A DNA stretch of 64,000 nt, taken from positions 21,349,501 through 21,413,500 of the forward strand of contig NC_016131.3 in the NCBI RefSeq assembly GCF_000005505.3. Reading direction: 5' to 3'. Shown in pieces: positions 1-11,539 of this stretch (position 1 is the stretch's first letter; every line of letters starts with the position of its first letter). Both the position numbers and the translations under genes were made by a program. A model generated the notes under the pieces. The model was not told the DNA's origin and ran no database searches. It was given only the letters and a program-made list of their open reading frames with translations. The DNA is from Brachypodium distachyon. Lineage: Eukaryota > Streptophyta > Magnoliopsida > Poales > Poaceae.

Positions 1-846
1 GTACTAACCTCGTAGAGATTGTGATTAAACTTTCTTGCGAGGTTTACCATACAGATACAATATTCAGTTGGTTAGCGCGTAACATGACGAGATCCCTCGC
101 ACCACATGCACCAAACACGCCAGACTCAAGTTTGTCGAACCTTTCCGTGGCCTTCGCCCTTCTGAGATGAATACAGCCACGGTTCTCATGTATGAGTCCG
201 TTGCTCCAGACCCCCACGCACAAGTACGTACGTTGGCGATCTGTTCAGACAGCGGCGTGCGCGCAAACACAACTGGCGCCCGTGACGCGATCACGTGAAC
301 ACTTGCGCTCGCGAACATAAATATGACACAGTTTCTCGCCACTAATTAAACGTGATCGGCATTTGTTTCAGGCAAATCATTCTGATCACCCGACCCTCGA
401 TCGATGATTTATCTCGGCTGCTTCACGTGTCGTCCGCACCATGGTTTTCACTTTCAATGAAATCAAAATTTTCAGTGGTGGGTATACCGAAAAAATTTCT
501 TTTTCAGTCAAAATATTTCAGTAATACATACAAGTTCAAATTAATTTCAATTACTTTAGTTAAATTATCTCAATTTGGTTGGATTTTAGTCAATCTCATG
601 TGAGAATTTCAGTCATTTGGCTAGCTGAAATAAAAACCGAAATTACTGAAATTAACTGAATTCAGTGATTACGGCTGTGGCCGGAAATATTTCTGAAACC
701 GAAATTGAATGGTGCGCACAGGGCCAGAAGGAAAAGCCACACGGTCACACGTCTCTGCTTCTCTCGATCTCGACCTTCCATTCACTGCATATGCATTCTC
801 CGACGAGCGACTCACATCCAACGGTAGCTAGACGAAATTCCAGGTC
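1..846. other. Intergenic stretch, no gene recognised
   Basis: Short ORFs only, none with a recognisable family. Positions about 460-700 are AT-rich with repeated TTTCAG/CTGAAA words on both strands, which looks like a decayed repeat with inverted ends. No boundaries can be set. Confidence 0.4.
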
Positions 847-2744
847 TTAAATTGATATCTTGGTCTTCTTTGAAGAACGACGGGCTGTAAACTTGTGGGT
901 TGCCCGCAGCTGTATCCCTGATGGCTTGCTAAGGTATTTGGAGAAGACTGCTGGAAGCAGGGGCACGTCAGAAAAGCTCCTTTTGCGTTCTTCCAAATAA
1001 ATATCAGGAATATAGCTGAGGTTTTCATTGACATATCGAGTACACGACCGCAGCATTTCATGCTTCATGTCAACAATGATCATCCACGCGTTACCAGCAA
1101 ATTCCGCCTCCCTTAACAGATAGCACAGGGAGTCCGGGTCATCCGGGCTGAAGATTGGAAACTCTGGAAGATGCTCAGGTATACCTTGATCTTGGTAACT
1201 GCAGTGCGCCCAAAGACAATCCAGGTTGATCACACGATGCACCTCCCACTTGAAGTCCTCGTCATCCATCGTATATATTCAAAGTCCAAAGAGTAAATTT
1301 CAGAGAACCACACTTTTCGAGGCAGTCGTATCGCTGAACCACACTTACTACAAAACCGTCCGCAAAACCACATTTTGAGGCAGTTTGTTTCAAGTAGCCC
1401 GAAACTGAGTGGTTTGGCGGTTTTGCGTGTTTCCTTACAGGTGGGTCCCACATGTCAGATGCCATGTCGGCATCAACCCGACCTGACCGAACCCGTTAAC
1501 CTGCGACTAAACCCCCTCGGCACCCTTCTCCTTCCTACGGTCGCAGTTTTCCCCATTTGTAATGAATCACGGGGCATCCGACATGTGGGCCCCACCTGTA
1601 AGGAATCACGTGAAACCACCAAACCACCCAGTTTCGGGCTACTTGAGACAAACTGGCTCAAAATGTGTGGTTTTGTGGACGGTTTTGCAATAAGTGTGGT
1701 TCAGCGATACGACTGCCCCAAAAACTGTGATTCTGTGAAATTTACTCAAGTCCAAATGGTGATCTTCGAACCAAGTTTTGGGCGAGGCCGCGGCTTACCC
1801 TCACTTCGGTCGATGCTTCCATGCCAGTCATCGTCATCGTCGTCCATGGAGCCGCTCTCATACCACTCATCTTTATCGTCCATGCAAACGCTCTGATGCC
1901 AGTCATTGTCAATATGGACGAAGCGCATCATGCCTCGGCTGAGGGACACACTACGGAATCTGTCCGAGAAGCACTTTGAGACCTGCACTTCATCTGCATA
2001 CTGTTTTCCAGGGTAAGGCACGAAGTGGAGCCCCGGGTCGCTTATCTCGGATGAGAAGTTGCATAGCAGGACGCACAGGAAACGGCCGTCAAAAGGGAGC
2101 ACATCGTCGTCGGGTGTGCAGAGGATGGGGAACTGCCTGTTGCTCAGGCCCTGCGGCTGCGGGACAGTCTTCTTGACGACTTGCCTATTTCTTGTCTTGG
2201 AGGAGTAGACGGGGAATTTGGCAATCACGGGATCACTGCCGCCGTCGTCGTCGTCATTGCCCTTTCTTGACGTGGAGATGAGGTCGGCCATGAGGTAGTG
2301 GCCGTCGGCGAGCCCCAGGATGCCTATGCCTCGGGCACTTCTAGTGCGGGAAGGGAGCTGCAGCACCGATGGGGAAGGACCGGCCTCGTAGATGAACAGA
2401 TCATCCGAGGCGTACTTGCTGGGGGAGATCGGGGCGATGGCGATGCTGAGGAGGAGGAGGTTCCCATCGACTGATAGGACGAAGGGATAGGCGGGCAACG
2501 GCAACTTCCAGTGGAGATCGAGGTAGGAGACTTTCGGCGGAGCCGCGAGGGTGAAGGAGATGTATCCGGAGAGGCGGCGGGCGGTGCTGAATTTAAGGGC
2601 GGTGGTGTCGTTCTTCACGGCCTCACAAGCGGCGGCACGGTCGTCATGGCAGATCGTGCGGCCGATGCGATCCAGCATCACACAGTCAGGAAAGACGGCG
2701 GTCGGAGGCTCTGGCACGCCTGTGTGGGACAGGGTGTAGCCCAT
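847..2744 (-). pseudogene. DUF1618 family gene, split by a MITE and frameshifted
   Basis: Grass-type DUF1618 protein of unknown function. The N-terminal block (2744 down to about 1749, 332 codons from the ATG) carries the family-type opening VMLDRIGR, the middle LSVDGNLLLLSI, and ends at SKITIWT. The C-terminal block (1269 down to 847) carries PEFPIFSPDDPDSLCYLL and MIIVDMKHEMLRS, which normally follow that WT directly. Between them sits a 457-bp insertion (1291-1747) that introduces a stop immediately after WT. Removing the insertion and one target duplication still leaves the two halves one base out of frame: TTG AAT, then seven bases, then ATG GAT GAC. I therefore infer a pseudogene. A spliced product using the insertion as an intron cannot be excluded, but I see no splice pair that joins the halves in phase. 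The acidic stretch MDDDDDDWH lies near the end of the first half. Family assignment is firm; loss of function is inference. Confidence 0.7.
1291..1747. mobile_element. Mutator-type MITE, 457 bp, inside DUF1618 gene
   Basis: The ends are inverted: GAGTAAATTTCA at the left and TGAAATTTACTC at the right. The inversion continues with small mismatches for about 130 bp (for example AACCACACTT on one arm and AAGTGTGGTT on the other). The element is flanked by a perfect 9-bp direct repeat AAGTCCAAA at 1282-1290 and 1748-1756. Long terminal inverted repeats plus a 9-bp target duplication are the hallmark of Mutator-like (MULE) elements. It encodes no transposase, so it is non-autonomous. Confidence 0.85.
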
Positions 2745-3597
2745 GGCGGTATTCGTCTTCTCGATCGATGGGGGGGGGGGGGGGTCGGGACCGGGAAGAA
2801 AGCATCCGCCGCCACTCTAATTAACCCTAGCCCTATGGCGTGGAGAGTTTTTTTTTTTTGGTTCAGAATTGATGGGGAGGGATGAAGGGGCAGGTCTCTC
2901 CATGGCCCATGGGGCATTATGTATGCTTAGCTAGATACGGCACAAAAATGCTTAGCATTGTCCAGGAGAGAAAAAAAGATGCTCCAGCGAGCTAGCTAAA
3001 CCGGTGAAGTCAGTTGCTCCAACGATTCGATGTTGCTTATGATATGCCGATGTGCTACGAATGCATATGTAGTTTGCGTATAGGAGGGTGTTATATTGTA
3101 ACGTTTCAAGGTGTGTTTGCATTGCGAGGCGTTGTTTTGATGTTGCAAATGTTTTTTTTCTCATTGTTGCGTACGTTGTGTCTAAATATAGCGTGCACTG
3201 GTTTTCTATGCCGCGACTCATTTTTTGATGTTATGTCGCAATGAAATAATGATGTGTTGCGTGCGTATAATGTACTACTCCATGCGTATGTGTAAAATGT
3301 TACAAAGTTTTTTTAAATCTATTTTGAGGGACCAATGCCGAAAGGATGTTGCATACTTGCAGATACTAGTAAAATGTCACATGCGGAAGTTTGATGCAAC
3401 AGTTGGACCATTGATATTTGGCTTTTTAAGTAGATCTTATGGTAGTGAAGGCAACCGATCAGGTGAAAATATCAATCGACAGACGCCTATTGCTCACCAT
3501 TGTTTCATGGTTTGTTTGATCTCAATTAGACTTAATGTTCCACGTGTCGCACTGCACAATTCACACAAACATGTGGTCCGTGAGGCTTCAACTATCA
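2745..3597. other. Intergenic; upstream of DUF1618 gene
   Basis: Contains a run of about a dozen G at 2770-2783 and a T run near 2850. It then becomes AT-rich with no coding signal. The expected promoter of the DUF1618 gene lies at its left end, but no TATA box could be chosen with confidence. Confidence 0.35.
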
Positions 3598-3722
3598 TAT
3601 TCCCTCCGATCCATATTGATTGTCGAAATATTACATGTATGTAGACGCTTTTTAGGCATATATACATGAATACATCCATATATGGGTAAATTTGAGTCAA
3701 TTAATATGGATCGGAGGGAATA
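3598..3722. mobile_element. Stowaway MITE
   Basis: TA duplication at 3598-3599 and 3721-3722. Inverted ends TTCCCTCCGATCCATATT and AATATGGATCGGAGGGAA. About 125 bp with no coding capacity. The end sequence and TA target are those of Tc1/mariner-derived Stowaway elements of grasses. Confidence 0.85.
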
Positions 3723-3882
3723 GTAAATATTCGATTGTTCAAAGAAAAAAAAAATGATAGTCCATCAATTCTAATGCAAAAAGAAATCAATTCTAAATTT
3801 AAATAAAAGAAACCATCAATTCTTTCACATTGCAAATTTGACAATTTTCAAAAGTTAAGGGTCCAAGACAAGTGTAATGTTG

Positions 3883-3998
3883 TACTCCCTCCGATCCATA
3901 TTACTTGTCGAAATACTACATGTATTTAGATGCTTTTTGTGCATAGATACATCCATATTGGGCAAATTTGGGACAATTAGTTTGGATAGGAGGGAGTA
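3883..3998. mobile_element. Stowaway MITE
   Basis: Same family as the element 160 bp to the left. The left end is TACTCCCTCCGATCCAT, the right end GGATAGGAGGGAGTA, with TA at both edges. The interior has the shared words TACATGTATTTAGATGC and CAAATTTG. Confidence 0.85.
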
Positions 3999-4586
3999 GT
4001 TAAGAAACCAAATCTAGAGTCTCGGACAATGGTTGATGGACTAAAATGGTCTTTGTTTAGAGTGTCCTTTTCTTTCTTTGATCAGGGTATATGGTGGCCG
4101 GCAAGGGGCAGGGCACTAGCAAATCGTTGGTGAATTAATCGGTTATATTTAGTACACAAATGGATATTTGATAATGATATCATGGTTTATTCGGGCCCTC
4201 CTTCCAATCAGACGATTCCTGTGCCGATTCATTGATATATAACTGGATAATGGATGACGATCTCATGAGCATATAGAGGGAATATTCCGTCTCATTGCAA
4301 CGGTAGTGTTTGTGTAGGTATGCCTCCGCTTTTCCCATCTCTCTCCTAGCTACCTTTCCCGCTCATTAGGCAACTGAAACAAACTCGATATGGCTAGTGG
4401 AGGCAAAGCACAATGCATGTTAGCTAGCAAGCAAATCTGTCCCTTTTTTTGACTAATTTGGAGTGCTCGATCACTCGAGTCATCTTTGTCTCCTTTGGGG
4501 CATATCCCTCCCTTTCACCATCCTATGTACTAGAGGAATATGGATTCACCAGCTGTACATGTTTTTGACAACAGATCCACTAGTAG

Positions 4587-4672
4587 TATTCTCTTCGTTT
4601 CGTAAAGATTGACGTGACTTTGAACTAGTTCTAGTTCAAAACCGTGCCAATTTTTTTGGAACGGAGGAAGTA
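4587..4672. mobile_element. Short Stowaway-like MITE
   Basis: About 86 bp between two TA dinucleotides. Imperfect inverted ends TTCTCTTCGTTTCGTAAA and TTTGGAACGGAGGAAG. The palindromic centre contains GAACTAGTTCTAGTTC. Confidence 0.6.
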
Positions 4673-5980
4673 CATAGCATGAAAAAGGGCTACCGCATGG
4701 AAAGCTACTATGTCATGGATGTCAAACGGATGCATGGTCTGGTTGATGGATTCATCGATCAAGATTTTATATTCTGGTCTCGCGAGATGTTGTCATCCAT
4801 TTAGGAGCTAGCAACTAGCAAGTGAAGATATATACGTCTCTATTAAAAGTGTGAGATGGACACGATGGTTCGATGTGTAAAGGGAGATCACACCGGACGG
4901 ATCTTTAAAAGTGAGCGGGATATATGCGGCCGGTATATATCTGGATCCTCTGGTTTTGGGGTAGAATTAAACCGTTTTAGGCATTTTTTGTATCTTCTAT
5001 TTCGCTAGCTGATTTTTGTGTCAACCTTGTGTGATGCATAAACTGTATTATTGTGGCATTGAACTTCGTAATAAAATGGCTATGTGCATCGATGGATGCG
5101 GAGGCCGGGGGTTTCCCCTTTTCGAAAAAAATATTCGTACGACCGTAGATGAGGTAATATGAAACAAGCAACCTCGCTCTGGGCACTGGACCATGTGGGT
5201 GTTCAGAAGAGAGGTTCTAGCTCAAGCCGTGAAAACCGTTAGCTGCCTGAATATTGAAGTTAACAAAACAAAAGAACTAATTAATGCCTGCAAATTGCAG
5301 TTCCGAACCCGTTTTTTTTAAAACCCCTCCTGCACCACATGCACATCCATATATACAATTTTAAGATTTGGATGTGAAATGACACTATTGCAGCAACCTA
5401 CGGAATGGACCCCTCATTTGAAACCATCCTGCAAAGTCACTACGGGTGAGTTCAGATTTAGGGCTAAAAATAGAGTAAAATCTTTCTGTTTGTTCCGTGG
5501 AAAAAGAGAAGCAAAGAGAAAATATGAAAATGGAATCGTGGTTTTGCGAAATGGAAATGAAAATGGAATTTTACTTGCAAAAACAGAAATGGAAATTCTC
5601 GTTTATCTTACCATGTAGTTCAGTCTAGTTTGGCCAAATTTAAGCCCATCTACATCAATCCCTCGGTAAATATAAATATGTAATACCTCTCATGAAGGTC
5701 CTTCATGACACCTCACGATCTCACACCCCCGTGCCTCTACGACACTGCCAACTCCCTTCTCCATGATGCCGGGGCTCCAACTGCTGACCAGCGTGCGTCT
5801 CATTTTGCTTGCATGTCAATCTCATGTTGCCACACGACGCCCCAAATGTGGAGCCAGTCAAACTGCCGGCAAAACTGACCTAAGCTGGCAGTTAGCCTGC
5901 CGGTAAAAGTTCTTTGTCGGCAGATGAGCCGGCCTGCTATATTGTTCATGACAAAACTTTGTAGGCATGTATACTTTACT
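4673..5980. other. Intergenic stretch, nothing recognised
   Basis: AT-rich sequence with short ORFs lacking any family similarity that I can see. No tRNA-like cloverleaf or long repeat was spotted. Confidence 0.35.
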
Positions 5981-5987
5981 TTTGCAA

Positions 5988-6136
5988 TTTTCTTTCCCCC
6001 CCCCCCCCCGGACAAGGCTTCGGTGAAGTACTTCACCTGACTTTGGGTGGCCGACATGTGGGCCAACGTGGTGTGGGGCCCATACGTCAGCCTCTCAAAG
6101 TCATGTGAAGTAACTTTACCGAATCCTTCTCCCCCC
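5988..6136. mobile_element. Small inverted-repeat element (MITE-like)
   Basis: A C run at 5997-6009 leads into GGCTTCGGTGAAGTACTTCA. The right arm CATGTGAAGTAACTTTACCG, then AATCC, is its imperfect reverse complement, and both arms share CAAAGTCA. The centre is GC-rich (GTGGGGCCCATACGTC). No autonomous partner or clear target duplication is visible. Confidence 0.5.
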
Positions 6137-7640
6137 ACCCCCCGGTTTTTTGTGTTTCAACAAATATTCATTTTCGTTTCATGTCGTAGGTAGGAAAATG
6201 AATTCGTTTCTAGGTTTCCATATACGATTTTTGCTTCTGTTAAAAAAAATCACTTAATTTCGTCCATTCTCGCTCCATTTTCAACCCTATTCAGATTTCA
6301 GATTTCCGTGGGTACACGAAAGCGCCATGCGTCCATGCCTGCCGGTAAGCTTATGCTTAAAAATTGTTATGATCTCTCTAAACTGAAGCTCATGCTTCCC
6401 AAGGAAACGCGATATATGCAGAAGACGAAGTTTGAATTTCTACAAGAGTAGGATTAGCACAGAAATTCTTCAGTCACACACGTCTCCAGCAACTCCTAGT
6501 AGGATTAGGAATGTATGTGTTGACTTACTCAACAAGAAGAAATAAGAGCAGAAGCGGTTGGAACTAAGAATGTAGGCCAACTGGTATTTGTTGGGAGAGG
6601 AGCTAGCGTCCAAATCATTCGATCACTCCCACGTGCATTTTTTTTCCTAGCAATGACTTGCTAGACAAATTAACAACCTTGACTTCACGACAAAGAAGTC
6701 GTCGATCTACTATCTGTATTATATTGTCGCACACGCTACCTTGGAGTCTACTTTTCTTTTCTTTCAAACAACTAGACCACAAATTGCAACAAGTCAACTA
6801 GGAAACCGAGTGAATTTATCTAGTAGAAAATAATGCATACACTAGTTATTTTACAATAAGATTTGGCTCCCCCGGCCATACCTGAGTATTCAAAGACTGA
6901 AATCTAAGACTTGACAGTCTAAAAAAAAATAGATGAGGAAAATAAATTTCATATGCGGTAATACTATTATTTTTCAAAGCATGTTGCCAAAAAAATAAAA
7001 AAATATGTTCTGAAAAAAATAAAATTTAGAACTCTTGATTACTAATCTTTTTAATCCGAAACATGTCATTTTTTAGCCTTTGATATGGGACCTTTGGTTA
7101 AATTTTCATAATCTTCTCCAAAATATCATTTGAAGTGCGATTATACAGTTGCGTCAGGAAAACAAACTAGCCAGGTTAAGAAACCCTTTTGGTCTTTTTG
7201 AGGCTTCTCCTAGTCATATCCGCACTGCTTCTCGCGGCTTCTTCTTCTAAGGAGGGCATCACAGGCAAAGCTCCAGCCTCCGTCCCTCCTCACGAAACTG
7301 CAAGAAGATGGCATCACAGAGTGGGGCGATTGCTTTAACCGGGACAGTAAATGTTGTTAAGGTGTTGACATTATCTTGAGAGGGATTAAGATGTCGACAT
7401 TAACAACCCATATAAGATGGCGACGTTTTCTCTGATAGTACTACAAAGACGGCAGGGCAAAGTGTTTTGACCATAACCCCAAAGAAATTACCATTAACTG
7501 ACATTCGTGGTATATATGGTGCCATTTGATCACCACTTGGACTACCTTCCTGCTTTTACTGAGAACGACGCCTTTACGAAATGCTCATTCAGACCTCTAT
7601 TCCAACTTCTCTTCGTCGACACGGATTTAGCTAGAGAACG
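6137..7640. other. Intergenic stretch, nothing recognised
   Basis: AT-rich and without convincing ORFs. The region immediately left of 7640 may be the eroded 5' part of the RNase H-like fragment that follows, but I could not align it. Confidence 0.3.
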
Positions 7641-8010
7641 GATAAAGCCTCACGAGCGTTAATTCCGATAGCATTGAGGTGGTGAATAAAATGACGAGCG
7701 ATACATGGTCTTCTTCGCCGGCAGCAGCCATCTATATTGATTGCATAGAAATTCTAAAAGGATTCGGGAAAGTCATCATTGACCACTGTCCGAGATAAGC
7801 AAATCAAGTTGCTCATGAATTAGCTAGAGTCGGCTGCAGCCATCTATATTGATTGCATGGAGATTCTAAAAGGATTCGGGAAGTCATCACTGAGCACTAT
7901 CCGGGAGAAGCCAATCAAGTTGCTCATGAGCTAGCTAGAGTTGATCTACCGAATGTTTCGTTGGATGACTATAAGTTTTGTTTACCTTTGCTTATCGCGA
8001 GTCTTTTTTT
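7641..8010 (+). pseudogene. Decayed RNase H-like (RVT_3) domain with tandem duplication
   Basis: Reading from 7660, the frame gives SDSIEVVNKMTSD, then DCIEILKGFGKVIIDHCPR, a stop, then ANQVAHELARV. This is the C-terminal part of the plant RNase H-like domain found in LINE-type retroelements and many 'putative reverse transcriptase' genes. The family normally has R-E-A-N here, so the TAA replaces a GAA. A segment of about 108 bp (7722-7830) is repeated at once (7832-7940) with a one-base deletion. The second copy keeps GEANQVAHELARVDLPNVS and continues to about 8010. The DNA is a relic, not an expressed gene. Its source, a LINE or a domesticated copy, is unknown. Confidence 0.65.
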
Positions 8011-8481
8011 TTATTCGTCATAAAGCTATCAAGTATCCACGATGGCATTCCTTCACACAAAAAAAGGCTTTCAGGGTGAACGTCTGAAAGATTAAGAAAT
8101 GTGACTAGCCTGATCTGGATAAGATCCGTGTAGACTTTTTGCACAACCGGGATGAAGACAGAAAGGAACTGACACTTTAATTGATAAGGTGATTGAGTGA
8201 CTTAAACTTGATGCCTTGGTTCCGTTAAGCTTAGATTCATGCCTTCCAGATAGCACCCAGAAGTGATGGTTTGTAAGCTACTGATGCTACGATGACATGA
8301 TGCTCTCTCTGAATATGCATAACCCGAAGCAACAACCCAGAGTCTGGATAACCAAGGTTTATTGCATGCAGTTCAAGACCTTAACCGGTATTACAAGGTC
8401 ACAGTAACATGTGGTGCAGTACAGAACGGTGGCCAGCTGCAATGGCGTCGAATGCTTATTGAGATTTCGTTGGGTTGGCCA

Positions 8482-10678
8482 CTAAAGAGCAGCAATGCAC
8501 TCGATCTCGACCCTGGCGTTCAGGGGCAGAGCCGCGACTTGGTAAGTTGAGCGTGCTGGTGCAGGAGCTGGAAAATCTGCAGCAGAGAAAAGGTAAAACC
8601 TTCAGAAACAAACTAAAGAAATACCAATGTCAGAATTCCAATGCCATCACACAGAATAGAATATAGCAGGAAGTATCAAACTTACATTTTGCATAAATCT
8701 CATTCACTTTCTTGAAATCCTGTAGATCAGCCAACCTGCAGGTAGATCAATGAAATTACTCTCCGATATCATAATACCATCGAGCAAACAAAAATTGCAT
8801 GTAAAATCATGCCCATACATACATGATTGTTGTTTTGACAACTGAAGAGTAGCTAGCACCGCTTGCTTTCAATATTTCGCCCATGTTCTTCATAACCTGT
8901 TAGGGAAGACGAACAACACAAATATGCACTCAGAGAAGAGCATATATGTAAAATCATGCAAGAAAAGAAGGGTTGTTTTTATGTGCCAGGTACAGATTTG
9001 CCACCACACATGTTCTGCACATACTAATCATATAGCGGTGACCAAATATGTCAACCCTTTCCACAGGGATCTCAATAAGGCATAATAGAATAATATGTTC
9101 GATGCACCACAAAGAAATTCAATTTCAGATTCAATACAACATATGGGCAAGGCTTAAAAACATGCATGACTAACCAGACGGCGGGCACTGTGAGCAACTC
9201 AGAAACTACAGTGTACATGTTAATATTTGGCACACTGCAGTTCGATTCAAATTTTAAAACACTCTGGGGAGTTCAAAAAACATAAGCAACATTCAGGAAC
9301 GCCACAACATTCACCTGCTCAGTTTGCTCCTCAACGGTTTCAGAGACAAACTTCCCTGTCTGAAACAAAAGGCACTCCAGATAAGTTATACTGGCACTGG
9401 TAACTAATAAAGCTGCAGATTAAATGCATGATGTGGAGATGTGAGAACAAAAGCAGAAAAACAAGCAAATGCTTGAGCAGCAAACCTCAGGATTTAGGCC
9501 AAGAACCCCAGAGACAAACACAAGATTGTTTGCTTTGATGGCCTGAGAATAGGGGCCTAACGCTGCTGGTGCTTTCTCTGTCTGAACAGCCTCTTTAACT
9601 AATTAAAGTATATGAAAATCATCATTGAACTGTAACATCACGTTTTAAATTTAAAAGTCTAAACCTTCCGTAAAAAAACATGCGATTGCGAGGGTATACA
9701 AAACTGCAATAGATTGGGGGCAAACAACACTCTCCTGCTCTGCATATTGGTTGAATGAGTATGCAAGAACAACTGGTGAACAAACTTAGTTCACTTGGGG
9801 ATTATCTGTTGATCCTTAGGCCCATCTTTGCACTTCACCTCACTTCTAAAATTAATCATGTCTGAAGAGCTGTGCAGTTTGGCAGCAACCATGTAGCCTA
9901 CAGTTAAAGTACTCCCTCCGATCCCCTACAGTTAAAGTACTCCCTATACTAAATCCAAGACACTTATTATGGATCGGAGGGAGCACTTGTATAAGGTTGT
10001 GGTGTTTGAGGTCAGAGTTTGAAGCTACGTGTCCTTTCTTTCAAAAATGAAGCGTAGTTCCCCATACTCATTTTATTTTATTTTTTGTTGCTTTGCTGTT
10101 AATCTTCACCGGATAACAGTCTTCTTGGCAGTAGGACTTCCATTTTTTTTCTCTTTTGGAAAGAAGAGTTTGTTTACACTTTTTTGTCATTGGTGTGGTC
10201 AGACGCACATCCAATGCAGCTAATCAGCAGCCAAAGATTGTGGTTAACGATGACTAGGCTTGCACTTCCATTGCATTTTTAATATCTTTATCGCTTTTTT
10301 ATGAGAACAGAGATTGAAGTCACCTCGGACACACAGCAGAATTTTCTTTTGACATGTATCTAGACGCTTATTCGTAGGATATACCATGACTGCATTTTTT
10401 TTCTATCTCTATCCCCATAAAATTGTTCGTCTGTACAGTTACCCTACAATTTTTGGTTGTCCAATGAAATAGAGCAGCCTGTTCAAGTAAGTGGGGATAA
10501 GCAGGGGAACGAGGAGCGTACCGGCGGCGGAGGTGGAGAGGGCCGCGGCGACGGGGCCGAAACGGCGGAGCCTGGAGAAGGACACGGAGGCGGCGGCGGC
10601 TGCTGAGAGGGGCAGGCGGATCTCGGCTGTCGGCGAGGCGGCGAACCTGGAGACGGCTGCGGCGGCGCTCCAAGCCAT
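8482..10678 (-). CDS. RIDA: RidA, reactive intermediate/imine deaminase, plastid
   Basis: YjgF/YER057c/UK114 family enzyme that hydrolyses reactive enamine/imine intermediates such as 2-aminoacrylate, released by threonine dehydratase and other PLP enzymes. In plants it acts in plastids. Six coding exons: 10678-10522, 9598-9486, 9359-9315, 8896-8823, 8735-8686 and 8576-8482, all GT-AG and in phase, giving 177 residues. Residues 1-52 are rich in Ala, Ser and Arg and lack acidic residues apart from one Glu, which suits a chloroplast transit peptide. The mature domain begins KEAVQTEKAPAALGPYSQAI and includes FVSGVLGLNPETGKF. The family Arg that binds the substrate carboxylate is in APARSTYQVAALP, and the protein ends VEIECIAAL. 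The length matches plant RidA. Intron 1 (about 0.9 kb) carries a decayed Stowaway element. Identification is secure; plastid location is inferred from the N-terminus and homologues. Confidence 0.95.
9910..9984. mobile_element. Degraded Stowaway relic in RIDA intron 1
   Basis: TACTCCCTCCGATCC at the left and GGATCGGAGGGAG at the right are inverted, but only about 75 bp separates the outer edges. A local duplication of CCTACAGTTAAAGTACTCCCT-like sequence at 9896-9946 has scrambled the left half. Confidence 0.55.
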
Positions 10679-11539
10679 GGCTAAAACCCTACTCTACCAA
10701 CCGCAGGAGCACGCACGGGCGAGACGAAGGATTGGGGAGAGGATGACTGGGAGCTCCTTCGTGTTTTCCGTTGGATTGGAGTGAGTTTTGTCGTCAAACC
10801 TTTCCGGTACCGTGATAGGGTGATTTGACGTCATCAACCGTCGAGATTAAACCTTTTTTTAGAGGACCGTCGAGATTAACCTGGGCAGCCTGTCATTAAC
10901 CGGGTCGTTCTCCCAAGTCCAACATCTTCGCTCGGCCCAAATAGCAGCGCCTACTTCCTCTCTAAACAATAAAATCATCGGCCCAACAGAGGTAGCCCAG
11001 GAGCGCCTTAATCACGATTCACTATTTTTTTTTAGAATGGCGAAAATCATCCTGTCACGAGGCTGATCTATCTGCCTGACTCCCTCCCCGGCAAGTTCTC
11101 CTTCCCTTGCGCCGAAATTTTCGTTGAAGTTAAGTCCAGTTTTTTTAAGGATCCTTTGTTTTTTCTCTGAAATTTCTACTATCATCCTTCACAGCAGCAA
11201 AAATCCACTGGAATTGCTGCAAAACTTCTTCACACAATGTGCATTTGGATTTCTCCCTCCATAAAACTTTTTTTTTGAAGTAAGCCTCCATAAAACTTAC
11301 TCCGTATTGCCTCGCAAAAAAAAACTCCGTATTTGTTTGGAGCAGAGGAAGTCGAACTTCCTTTTTTTTTTTTGAGCTTAGAGGAAGTCGAACTTGGGTA
11401 ACCAAAATTTACAACAGTCGAGTCCCCAACGTTCCGACATGCGTGGTATCCTGAAGCGAAACGGCACGGGAGTGAAGTAACGTGACATCCATTTTGCACT
11501 AGCTCTAATCGTCGCCGACGCGGAGCATCGATGAGATCG
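10679..11539. other. Region between RIDA 5' end and PP2C 3' end
   Basis: Contains the RIDA promoter side and the PP2C 3' flank. There are several A/T homopolymers (for example 11271-11279, 11317-11326 and 11361-11374) and near-duplicate words CCTCCATAAAACTT and ACTCCGTATT at 11256-11335. No gene is visible. Confidence 0.35.

Noticed and set aside
2767..2785. Poly-G run as a functional element
   Set aside because: A simple homopolymer like those at 5997 and 55980; no evidence beyond composition.
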